The notes under the pieces are model-generated. The model made no database searches. It was not told the DNA's origin and saw only the letters and a list, made by a program, of their open reading frames with translations. A program made the translations under genes and the position numbers. DNA of 64,000 nucleotides from Crotalaria pallida (lineage: Eukaryota > Streptophyta > Magnoliopsida > Fabales > Fabaceae): contig CM075655.1 in assembly GCA_037953625.1 (NCBI GenBank), forward strand, positions 123,635,001 through 123,699,000, in the 5' to 3' direction. Below, in pieces: positions 36,490-47,295 of the stretch (position 1 is the stretch's first letter; the number at the start of each line of letters is the position of its first letter).

Positions 36490-36717
36490 CGTGCAACATA
36501 ATGGGTCGACTCATTCTATCACCTTTCACTCATGGCAATATGTATGACTTCGATTTGAATTATCGTGGATTGAAATTTAACAATAAATTCTTTGAGTTCA
36601 ATGTTTTATCATGACACTGAAATGAGAAGAACCTTTCCCTTTGTTTAGAGTTCAAGAGTATTCAATCATTCCAATCTATCAATGAGGTCCCTAATTGCAA
36701 ACCACTTACATAGATAA
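35549..36717. other. AT-rich intergenic DNA with (TAA)n run
   Basis: No gene recognised. It contains a long (TAA)n microsatellite at 36423-36485. Confidence 0.45.
36423..36485. repeat. (TAA)n microsatellite
   Basis: About 21 uninterrupted trinucleotide units. Confidence 0.93.
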
Positions 36718-38162
36718 TTAAAAATAGGTTATTTAAGTATTAAGTCCTTCAACTTAGAAGGTCTTCCGAAATTAGTTCCTATTTTATTTTTTTTTGTTTA
36801 GGTTCCTAAACATTTTTAACATTTGAAAATAGTCTTTCCGTCTGTTAACTGGTGATGTGGTTAACAGAATACCACGTCACCCTCCTCACATCCACTCTTG
36901 TTTTGACACATGGCACTTGTGTATTTTATTTTTTTTTATTTCCAGTTTTTTAGTTAGTATTTCTTTAATTAAAAAATTGATTATTTTTTTAAATTATTTC
37001 TTAATAATTGTAGCCAAACAATAAAAGGAAAAAAAAACTGCATCTTCCTCTTCTTGGTTTGGTTGAATTTAACCCACTTTCTTCCCTGTATTGTTTAAAC
37101 AAAAAAAAAAAAGAAGAAGAAGAAGAAGAAGAAGAAGAAGAAGAGAGTATGTTTATGTTGTGTAGGGAAAGAAACCCTATTCCCCTTTCCTTTGTGTGTC
37201 TGCCGCCCTCCTCACCCCTCATATCCTCCTTTGTTTTTGATCCCCTTTCTCTCCTCTCCATCCACCTCTCTTCTAGCCTCCTCCGCCACTCCAAAACCTC
37301 CAGCACCATCGCCCTAGTCTCTCTCTCTCTCTCTCTCTCTCTCTTTTCCTCATTGTTCTCTCTCTCCTGTCTCCATCTCTCTAGTCCTCGGTCCCTTCTC
37401 CCTCTCGGTGACGAGCTCGCCACCGCCTTCACTCGCGTCGCCACCCAATCGAAAATCACCATCACCCGCGTGCTCTCTCTCTCGGCCTCCGCCGTCGTGA
37501 GCTCTCTTTCTCTATTTCTCTCTCCTTCCTTGCAATTTTCTCTCCCTCGGCGTTCACAATCGCCTCCCATAGAACCGTCGCTGCCGCCATTACATGGGGC
37601 TCGCGAACCAGGGCCGCTCGCGAACCAGGGCCTCAGATCAGCCATGATCTCTGCCTCCCCCAGCCGCTGGCGTCCGCTATGAGTTCGAATCGAACTGTCA
37701 TCCTCTCTTTGCTGTGGTGGTTATATCGAGGGTTCAAATCAGTTTCAACCATAGGGAGTTGAGTGGCGGTGGTTGGACAGAATGAGAAGGGGAGAGAGTG
37801 GAGGGTGAAGAAGGATTAAGGTTTGGAGAAATTGCAGGGATAGTAAATGATGAAGAAGGGATTGGATCTGAACAAATTAGGGATTTTAAAGTTTTTAATT
37901 TTTATTTTTAAAAATAAAGAAATACTAATTAAAAAACTGGAAATAAAAAAAACCGTAAGTGCCACTTGTCAAAACTGGTGTGGATGTGGGGTGGGTGACG
38001 TGGCATTCCGTTAGCCAAGTCACCGATTAACTTACGGAAGGACTATTTTCAGATGTTGAAAAAGTTGAGGGACCTAAACCAATAAAAAAAAAAAGAATAA
38101 ACACTAATTTCGAAAGACCTCCTAAGTTCAAGGACTTAATACTTAAATAAACCTTAAAAATA
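36718..38162. mobile_element. Mutator-like element with perfect 9-bp target duplication and GC-rich cargo
   Basis: The element is 36727-38153 (1,427 bp), flanked exactly by TTAAAAATA at 36718-36726 and 38154-38162. The inverted repeats are about 230-290 bp: left GGTTATTTAAGTATTAAGTC, right reversed GGTTTATTTAAGTATTAAGT. Both arms contain a phrase like CTAATTAAAAAACTGGAAAT or its complement. The internal 37030-37860 is much richer in GC than the arms, with (GAA)n at 37113-37144, CT-rich tracts at 37316-37343, and open frames on both strands (37059-37682 plus, 37645-37001 minus). Neither frame resembles a transposase. The cargo is low-complexity Ser/Leu/Pro or Arg/Glu, so a captured host leader or promoter (Pack-MULE style) is possible but unproven. 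Confidence 0.88.
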
Positions 38163-39152
38163 CTAGAAAGTAGTAACAACCGGCAAAATCTTTTTGGCAA
38201 GATTCAAACTCACATAATTGTGGAGTATAAGTCAAATCCTTATCGGTGGAAACAATATATGTTGACTTTATATCTCTTGCGTAATATATAAATCAGTAAA
38301 ATAAATTGTATTTATACAAAAAAAAAAAAAAAAAAAAAACACACACAACTTTTTCTATGCACATAACCAAAACCAAAATGAGAAATCTTATTTAAAAAAT
38401 TCAGCTGTTCGCCAATTGTACTAAACTTTGTTGACTTGGTGGAAATCAAAATTTAAGGCTTAAGAAATGGTTGTTCTATGTCGATTTTTTTCCTCCATGT
38501 AATAAACAGAAGAATCGTCATTCTTGGACAAAACTAAGAATCAAGATATGAATCATTTCAGCGTACTACCAAACTTCCTTCCTCGCCCTTAATAAACACA
38601 TAGAAGGGGATTTTTTTTGGTGCAGTCAGATTTTTTTGGTGCAGAAACACATAGAAGGGGATTGATCCACTGGTAACAATTCAATGGCCTTTTTTATTCA
38701 ACTTTTGATTAAATATCAATTATAAGAATTTCCCATATGAACTGCAAAAATTTAATTTTAATTTGATCCAAATACAAGAACTTATATTTGCTTTCTTCAT
38801 GTATTATGATATATCTGTACTACCTTCTGCCACCACAAAAATTTCAGTAGAATATGAAATCAGTATTATCCTTGTAACATCATGAATTAGAAATATACAA
38901 AAATTTCAATAGGCAAGTATAAAACTATAAAAGCAGGATATATAACTAAAATAAAAACAAAGTAAAAAGATCTTGCAACATTAAATTCTTCGAGATCAAA
39001 TCACTGAAATTTGTCATCTTACTATCTATTTCCCCTGTTGGCCGAACATGCCCAAAAGACATAAATAAGACCTTCAAAAATATAATTTGATAAACAAAAT
39101 TCCCCAATTTTCCTGTGCATGGCCAAACAACAGTGTACAAAGCAATTCATTG
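38163..39152. other. 3' flank of the SWIB gene and intergenic DNA
   Basis: A poly-A run lies at about 38320-38339. Near 38594-38662 the word ACACATAGAAGGGGATT occurs twice around a 33-bp insert with GGTGCAG repeats, like a small insertion scar. The part nearest 39152 is probably 3' untranslated region of the minus-strand gene. Confidence 0.4.
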
Positions 39153-42100
39153 CTATGTCTTTATAAAATGAGGAGCCAACAGTTTTGTAACAGTGAAGCC
39201 GTTGAAAGTGTCAACATCAAAGAGTTCTTTTAGCTTCTCATCACATAATATTTGCCTCTTGTCCGAAGGATCCTTCACAAAAGCAATCAGAAATTCAACA
39301 AGTGTTTAACCAAGCACTAGCCAATACAATAAAGCAACGTTAAGTCCAGGTATACATCTTTAAATAAAGGCAATAAATAACTCGATTAACAGTTGTGTGG
39401 AGTCATCCAATTGAATTTACGGCTAGCGTTCAAAAGATAAATTAACAGCACCAAAAAATCAAAACCTTTTCCAACTTGGTGGATTGAGATACATGGATCA
39501 AATAATATCATTATGTTCTATTGTAAACCATGTCCACAGAATAGCTTCAAAGATAAGTAATATAATTTTTCTTCTCTAAAAGAATGAGCTTTGTCCCTTA
39601 GTTAAGTGTAAACATCTAATGACCAAAAAAAAAAAAAAAAAAAAACGAAATGATAAATCTAGCATCAACATTGCTAATGACATAATCCAAAATAGTTCTG
39701 GCCAATGAATTCATTGTTCAGAATAGTGTACAACAAACCATAATTATAATAATAACTAAACAAGAAATTGATATGGGAAATTAGTTAGGGAAGTTAGTTA
39801 GAGGTTGTTAGCTGAGCTGTGCTTGTTAGGACAGCTGTGGTAGTTAAATAGCTGTATCTGAAATAACTAACTAGCTAGATTCATTTTTCCCAATTGTTAC
39901 TCGTTGTAATTCTTCTCTCTCAATAATATTCTTCTCTCAGAACTCATTTCTCACTTAGTTCTCTGAATTTTACTGAAGTTCTTCGAATTATACAAATTCC
40001 TAGAGTTTTCATATCAATTGGTATCAAAGCCTTCCACCATTTCTTCTCGAATATGCAATTGACGGTGCCGGTGGTGACGCTGGCATAACAGTGTTCGCCC
40101 GGGACTAGTCAAAGAGGCTAGTGCAAAGCCAGCCCGCGTGGCACCTGGGCTCTGAAGGGTGGTGGAATGTTACGATCACAATTGCAAGAGAAAATAATGA
40201 ATTCTACTTGGAGTCCCACATTGAAAGTAACGAATTCTAATGTGGGGTTTATAAGGACTTGAGCTCTACTACTACAATAGCTAGCTTTTGTGGTATGGTT
40301 CTCCCAAAGATCCATATCAGAAATGAACATAAACATTACTTAGATTAATTTTATTTTCAGCCTCATTGTTTCTGCATAGATGGTATTAACTCTTAAGCTC
40401 AGGAAAGAAGAGGACAGGTTATGGTAGGTTGATAATATATCATGAAAACCACAGTATGAAAAGGAAATCTATATTTATATAAATATGATGCATACTTTGT
40501 GCATGGTCAAATAAATTGTCCTTTCTCCTTCCACTCCACCACTTTCACCCCAAATGAGTACATGTACATCCATTGAATAAATTATCAAATTCTAAACTTT
40601 CTTAGTATGCAATGGGAGTGTATTTTATGTTGCTTGACACAAAATACAATCAAAAGGGATGTAGTGATAATGATTGTGTTTGTTTAAAAGCATAAATACA
40701 GAGGAGTAGAAGGCATCATCTAGTCAGATAGCACAAAATAACTCGATTGGAGTTGGCTCTATGGTTGTGTTTCCAGCAAACTTGAAACACAAGAGTCAGC
40801 TTTTCGCATTACCGCATATGCAACCTAGCTATAATCTGAATAATGCAATGCTTGAGGTGCGCCATCTGATCTGGCTATATAAATGTAATATGGAGTATTA
40901 TTTTATTCAGATAAAAGGTAAGATAATTTGAATATGACTTCCCAAACCTTTTACATGGTATTTTTTCACTATTGAGGAGGGACAATTAGAGCTTTATTCA
41001 CGCAATATACATGGCCGGAGAACAATTAAGGGCAGTTACATACCTGAAGGTTGTTTCCTTTTATGTAATCCCACATTCTTTTTATGACCTCAGCTCTTGG
41101 TAACTCACTTTCTCCAGTACCAAGGAAATTAGCAAGGGCATCAGATAGCTGAAGAGGAGCATGAAAACCTGACTTCCCTCCCTTCTGCTGTTTTTCCTTT
41201 CTCTTTGGCTCATCTGGATCTGTCATTAAGGATGCAGAGGATATGTTTTGAGTAAATGACCATATTCATTTGTAATGCTTGTATGAACAAGCATACGAAA
41301 ACAATGGCCACATATCTTCCAACCACCCCTCCCCCAAAGAATGTAACTTGCACAAATAATTTGTTTCAAAATGAAGGGATACTTTGGGCAATCAAAATAA
41401 AAATGAGTAAAGTAAAGTGGGTTAAAAATCTGCAGGAGCAAAAATTATTTTGTAAGGAAGGGACTCTGATCAAGCAGTCAAATAATGTAGAACATTAAAC
41501 AAATTCATTAGCCATACCATCTTCTCTCTCCCGCTTTTTCTGCTTTTCCTTTTCCTTTGGTGCTGACTTCACCTGGACAACTATATCAAGTGACGAAGTT
41601 TAAACAATATTTTCTAAATTGTCTAAAAAAAGTTGGCTAGAGGAATAGAGCAGCGAAGCTCAAGTCCTTGAAATAAAAGTTAACAATCAGTAGAATGACA
41701 AAATATATTATAAATCAGCAAAACTTCTTTCATAAAATGCAACAACATGTAAAGGGGTCTAGTGCGCAAAGCAGTAGTATAATATTACCATGCTTAATAA
41801 GAGGACCCAAAAACAAACAATAAACTCGCAAAACAAAAAGCTCACAATTTCAAGGCATATAAACCCTCGAAATAACAAAAATATTAATAGTATTTTAACA
41901 AAGGATTAGGTATCTTGTGTGACATATCCAATGAAAAATAACAACCTAAGAGAATATCCAGCATCTTATGTGAACATAACATTCAAATTAGAAAGGGGTA
42001 AGGCTGCAGGAGCAATACCATCCTCCAATGGCCATATATGCTTTGACAATGCTTTATTCATTTGGAACATGTCAATCGAATTGACACCAAAAAGGGCACG

Positions 42101-44583
42101 CAGTGGTTCATCGCAAATGATATTTCGCCTATTGCTTGGGTCTTGCAAATTTTTCTCTCTGATGTAGGCCCATAATTGCTTCACGACCTAAGGCCAACAT
42201 TATAAATCAATGCTATAAGGCGAGACACAAATGATAATATACTCACCGACTTTTAAAGAAATTCCAGGCATCTCCTTACTACCATTCCGTCACCCCATAC
42301 AAAAGAAAGAAAGTATACCTCCGTCCTGGCCATTTCTGGTGCTCCCACGAATTCCTGAAGTTGCGAGGACAGGCTACATAATTTGCAAAAACCACCACTT
42401 CTTTTCTTTACTGCCTCATTGCCTAATTTGTTAGATCTGAAGCACAAAATGAAACAGCAGCTGTTAAAACAAGGGCAGGTACCTTTACATATTGTAATCC
42501 ATTACTTAGAAGTAAAAGTATATAACATGACAGTTTTTCCCACAAATTGTTTGTTGTGCAAAGTTTCCACTGGTGTTTGCAAGAGAAGAAAACTCTCCAT
42601 ATCTATTGATTTCATGCATGTTGGCTAGCTACTTATTATATTGGATATCTGCAACACCGCAACCTTTGTGCGAACATTTTTCCCTTTCCTTCAATCATAC
42701 TATTTTATAAACAGGGTATAAATGAAGGGACAAACTCTTTTTTCTATTCTGAGTCTATGATGGTCGTTGAGATTTCAAGGAAGTCTTACAGAAACAATCA
42801 ACAGTCTATTTTCAACCAAATATGAACTTTAGGTGATTGCCTATGTGGTTGGAACGGACAGTTCGCGGCCATTTGAAGATGCAATGATTCAACTTTGTTG
42901 TTACATCTTAACTGGTAGGATGTAATTAAGATATTAAGTAAGACAAGAATGATGTAAAGGTTTAAAGTTTGGGATGAATCATTTATTTATTTATTAATTT
43001 AACTTTTTTTTTTAAATCTCTCTTTGGTTTCTCTCTCTCTTTCTCTCCCTTACTTGTGCTTAGTACATTTATAAACATGTGCCATCAAAGAAGAATCAGA
43101 AACTTAAGACTTGAATTAGAGAAAAAATTAATGAGTGATTTCGGATCCTTGAGAGTAGTTTACTCTTGTGGCTCCATAGTTATACATATTAAGAGCTGTT
43201 TACAGATAGAGGTCCAAGCAAGATAACTGTATAAACCTGCATCTTACGTCAATATGCCTTCTATTATAGACCAAAGACAACTAGGGCAATTGTCAGGATA
43301 AAGTTGGCTGGGTTCAGATATCGTGTTTGCTTCACAAAATTTTGGGAGATCGACGACATGTAAACATAACGAAAGATATAGAAAAACGTTTTACATGTTT
43401 GTTTTTGTTAATTTATTGTTTGAAGCAGGGATGGTTCGCTAACTTAAAAAAAGGCCACCTCTGGAGCAATTCTCCTGCAGTCAATCATGCAATTGTATGA
43501 GTATTAGCATTTCACCAATGTTGTTCACCAAACTGTCTACAAACATGTCAAACACTCACTAGACACAAACACACTCACTCAACACAGATCAGAAAAGAAA
43601 AGCCATAAGAATGAAACCTTCTTCATCTGTCATTGACAGACATTGGCGTACAAGAAAGCATAACAAGATTTTATTGTTGGGCAAAGCAAAGAATAATGAG
43701 ACTACAAAAATATGAACAAAACGTGCATAAGGAAAAAGTTAGAAACTTAAAACTGAACCCTTTATGCTGCTGATGTAAACCTGCAAGGCAAGTAATCTTG
43801 TCACACTCACACACACACTAACTTGTAAAGCACACATTTTTAGAAAACAACCAATAGAAAGCAACATACTAGTACCAAAGTTTCATAGTGGACCCCAATT
43901 AATCAATTTAATCTTAAAGCCATGTGCTTGAGTTATTATCATTATCATCATTTGCCAGCTAAAATTTTTTTTTTAAAAAAAAAAGAGTTGATAAAAATTA
44001 CAGATGATGCCATTGATTGCAAAATTAGAATGAAACTACTGATAATTGGCCGTGGGTTAAAGGAGAACACAGTAACTGTCAGTTAATCAAATTTGATGTA
44101 ACCGTACATGCAATTTCAAAGAACAATGCAATTTTTATTATTATTTTAATTTTTTTTTTGGTAACGGAAACGAATGATGAATAAGCAGAAACTAACTAAC
44201 CGTCCTTTATTCTTCTTCTTCCCCCCATTCCTTGTACGTTTCGGTTTGTCTTCTTCTTCTTCTTCTCCGTCATCGCCAACTTCCTCTTCTTCTCCTGATT
44301 CTGACTCTTCTTCCTTGGAATTTGAACCATGGCTCTGTTCAGATTTAACAGCAGCATCTTCTTCTTCTTGTTCGGGTTCTTCGGGTTGTTGTGATTGTTG
44401 TTGTTGGTGTTCGGATTGAAGGAACAAGTCGACCTGTTCACGAATAAATGCCTTTCGATCAGACAAATCGATGCCGAAATCGTTTTCCAACTGGCGGCGG
44501 ACGGTGGCGGTGGTGGTGGTGTTGAGGTCGGAGCTGCGGAGGAACTCGCGGAGGCGGCCGATGAGTTCAGATTCAGAAACCAT
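39153..44583 (-). CDS. DEK_C plus double SWIB/MDM2-domain chromatin protein
   Basis: Six exons on the minus strand: 44201-44583, 42319-42436, 42019-42187, 41518-41580, 41044-41219 and 39153-39272. The protein is 342 aa and all introns are GT-AG. SWIB domains occur in BAF60-type SWI/SNF subunits and in yeast UAF30; plants have a family with DEK_C plus two SWIB repeats, presumed nuclear and transcriptional. Residues 1-60 are DEK_C-like (LIGRLREFLRSSDLNTTTTA...). Residues 65-125 are a Gln/Glu/Lys acidic-basic linker. SWIB 1 is about 140-220 (FCKLCSLSSQLQEFVGAPEM, MFQMNKALSKHIWPL). A short Lys/Glu linker, PDEPKRKEKQQKGGK, follows, then SWIB 2 at about 264-340 (LQLSDALANFLGTGESELPR, GFTVTKLLAPHF). 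The last intron (39273-41043) holds a retrotransposon fragment. The gene is divergent from the SnRK2 gene at 47296. Confidence 0.93.
39769..40031 (+). mobile_element. Ty1-copia-type LTR and primer-binding site fragment
   Basis: A 248-bp LTR at 39769-40016 begins TGATATG and ends CATATCA, a 7-bp perfect terminal inverted repeat. It is followed by TGGTATCAAAGCC (40019-40031), which differs by one base from the sequence complementary to the initiator tRNA-Met 3' end used as primer-binding site by most plant copia elements. No gag-pol and no matching second LTR follow, so the copy is truncated. It lies in intron 5 of the SWIB gene, antisense to it. Confidence 0.8.
40032..40340. mobile_element. 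Possible further retroelement remnant
   Basis: GC-richer sequence directly after the primer-binding site, then a segment containing GGAGTCCCACATTGAAAG and TGTGGGGTTTATAAGGACTT. Such phrases resemble plant LTR promoter regions. Borders are not resolved. Confidence 0.35.
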
Positions 44584-45186
44584 TTCTTCTTCTTGGCGGC
44601 AAGTTAAAACAAAAAAAAACCAAACCCTCTTTTTCACTCTCAATGCAAAGAAAAGGGGAAACGAAACGAGTTTATTATGTGACTGAGTCTTAAGCGAGAG
44701 AGCGCAGAGAAAGGGGATTGATTTTTGGGTGTGAGGACACAAATGGAAATAAAGAAAAAAAGGTTCTCTCTCGTTTTCGTTGCCTCGCCCGTTTCTCGTT
44801 ACTCGTTAAGTGGAAGGGTGCAGTTACGAGTGCCGCACGTGCCGATTTGTATTGGTGTGTTTATGTTTTTGCCCTTATTCTTATGCTCCAATTACCCCTA
44901 ACTCCTCTTTGTCTGTGCGTGCGTGCGTGCGTGCGTTTTGGGTGGAGAGAAATTTTTTATTTTTTTTGTTTGCACGGGGAAGGAAACTGAGCCTTAAATT
45001 TGGATAAGCTATAAACATGTTTGGATTTTGAAGTGTCACATGCATAAAGTTGGGCTTTCATGATCGAGTTATGGAAAGAGACGTGCTATTTCACGTGCAG
45101 AATTGGGCTCTTAATGGACCATGTATATATAATGGGCCTCTTTCTTTCTAGCCCATATTCTCTTCAAACAGGTTTATAGTGAAGAG
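44584..45186. promoter_or_regulatory. Start of the divergent SWIB/SnRK2 intergenic region
   Basis: It holds the SWIB leader (minus strand) and probable promoter. GTGC units repeat at 44913-44936. No clear TATA box was identified. The 2.7-kb space between the two start codons is filled mainly by the TIR element at 45196 and by repeated CACGA-type motifs. Confidence 0.4.
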
Positions 45187-45929
45187 AAAATTTTTGAGTA
45201 ATGGATTACAAACTCCACTTTCTATCCTCAAACCCCATTTTATTTTGTTATTTCCAAAATTACCCTTACTTTATTCAAATCTCAAACCCTAGCCTTGGTT
45301 TCTTCTTCCTCCACCCTCTTTCTTTTCTACATTCACTCTCTCCCTTCCTTCTCCGCCTCCAGCCTTCCACCGTCGTCACCACCTCCATAGCCCATATGAC
45401 TCTTCCTCTTCTTTGATAGTTATTCACTTCTTGTTCTTCACTTGTCGCTGCCCAACTCGACTCGACGCTGCCACCAAACCACACCACGCCGCCCGTCACC
45501 ATGATCCAACCCAACCAGCGACGGCGACGGCAACAGACCAAGAATAGCGATAGCCACCTTCAGCGACAGCCACCATCACCATCGCGCACACTCTCTCCAC
45601 TAGGCTCCGCCACCCAGAGCAACCATTGCTCATTTGAAGGGGTTGACTCGCGATTGGGAGCGATTCCTAGGTGACTCGCGATTCAGGGTTCACAATCCTC
45701 ACGCTGGTGGTTCCTATGGCGGTGGAAGGGGTTGTTGGAGATGGAATGGTATGTGGATTTGCAGCGGCGACGACAACTAATTTGAGGTGGTGGCGGTGGT
45801 GGTTCTATGGTAGTGGCGGCGGCTAGGGTTTGGGATTTGAATAAGGTAAGGGTAAGTTTGGAAATAACAAAAATAAAATGGGGTTTGAGGATAAAAAGTG
45901 GGGTTTGTAATCCATTACTCAAATTTTTT
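45187..45929. mobile_element. Mutator-like TIR element between divergent genes
   Basis: The element is 45196-45920 (725 bp) with about 105-bp inverted repeats: left GAGTAATGGATTACAAACTC, right reversed GAGTAATGGATTACAAACCC. The arms also share CTCAAACCCCATTTTAT and CAAACCCTAGCC. The flanks AAAATTTTT (45187-45195) and AAATTTTTT (45921-45929) match at 8 of 9. The interior has C/T-rich and GGTGGCGG-rich stretches with no transposase. Its length, GAG ends and style resemble the 33926-34632 element. Confidence 0.78.
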
Positions 45930-47295
45930 TGTCACCTCACCTTGTTTTCATGCCATCCCATTTTTGGGTCATGACTTTAATACGATCGTGAATAGTATCA
46001 TGACAGTGTAAACTTTTTTAATGGTTGTGACCTTCTTCATGACATGCTGACAATGTTGGGTGGCAAAAAAAAATATCTCTTTATATTGAATGGAAAAAAA
46101 TTATACTGTATTTGTGGGGCAAGATGGAACAAGTTTATCTTAACCTGAGAATTTATTTTTATTATTTTTATGAAGAATTGACCGTGAACATTTTGTAACT
46201 AATGAGAACACTCATTTAATAAGGTAATTTAGGAAAAAAAAAGTTAAATACTTCCTATAAAATGTAGGATAATGACCTACATATAAAAATAAACAACTTT
46301 TGTTTGTATCATGGAATTCAAAAACTAAAATCTAAAAAAAAAAATAAAATTGACCACTCCTATAAAAAAGTTGAAAAAATATGCCATCAAAATATTTTTG
46401 TCACGCCACAATAAAATTATGTCACCTCATCAACGAATCGTGACCTTACTCACGATCAATTTTTTTTATGGTTGTGAGTATGATCACGATCGTGCAAAAA
46501 TTTTTTAAAGGTCGTGGCCTAACTCATGACTAGAAAGTCGTGAATAAAATCACGACCGTGAGGTGCCAAAAATAATTTTATGCTAAAAATCCGATGTTCG
46601 AGTGGCCGTGGGTTAGTAGGCAAAGCCCTTACGTGATGGGCTCTGGTCCTCAATCCTCGTTTTTTAGTCCACAACTCCCATTTTTTGATGAGGTTCAATC
46701 GGAATGTTTTATGATACTACCGAGTTGAAAAATGTATTTTTTCGATTATTATTTTCTTAACAAATTCATTTTTAAAATCGAAAAATGCATTTTTTTATTC
46801 GGGAATGTCAAAAATCATTCCAACCAAATCCATAAAAAAAAATTAGGGACGGATGACTCAAAAGGGAAGGAGGATCAGTTCGCATAACTCATAGGTGATT
46901 GCGGCCTCTCCAGAATGTAACAAAGCCCAATTTCTTTAATCAGCCAGGCGACATTTTTTACTCTGTAAAGAAAAAAAGTGAAGGAAAGGAAAAAAAAAAC
47001 TGCATAGATAGAAGCTACCTAGCGAGTGACAGAGTGAGAAACAAGGCACAATAATAAAATTAAAAAATTAAAAAAAAACTAAAAAAGAGAGAAAGGCGAC
47101 AATGTTGCTTAGCAGCCGGCGCCATGTCGTACAGGAAAACCCGCATACGACGTCGTTTCCTGTCTTACGCATTCCACTTCCATTCCTACCTAAAAAAGTC
47201 GTCTTCTTCTTCTTCATCTCATTTCTCTCAGCTACCGATCTCTCTCTCTCTTCTCCTCATCTCATATCAATATCATCGGCAACCACTGAACAGCT
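45930..47295. other. SnRK2 upstream region with repeated CACGA/TCATGAC motifs
   Basis: From about 45960 to 46565 the words TCATGAC, GTCGTGA, CACGATC and GTTGTGA recur in both orientations beside T-runs, suggesting a decayed repeat. Nearer the gene, 46920-47295 contains A-rich then pyrimidine-rich leader-like sequence. Two ATGs at 47102 and 47124 open short frames that run past the SnRK2 start in other frames. Confidence 0.45.

Noticed and set aside
37001..37682. 207- and 214-codon frames on opposite strands
   Set aside because: They lie wholly inside the Mutator-like element, are low-complexity, and resemble no transposase or host protein I recognise, so they are described with the element and not called as genes.
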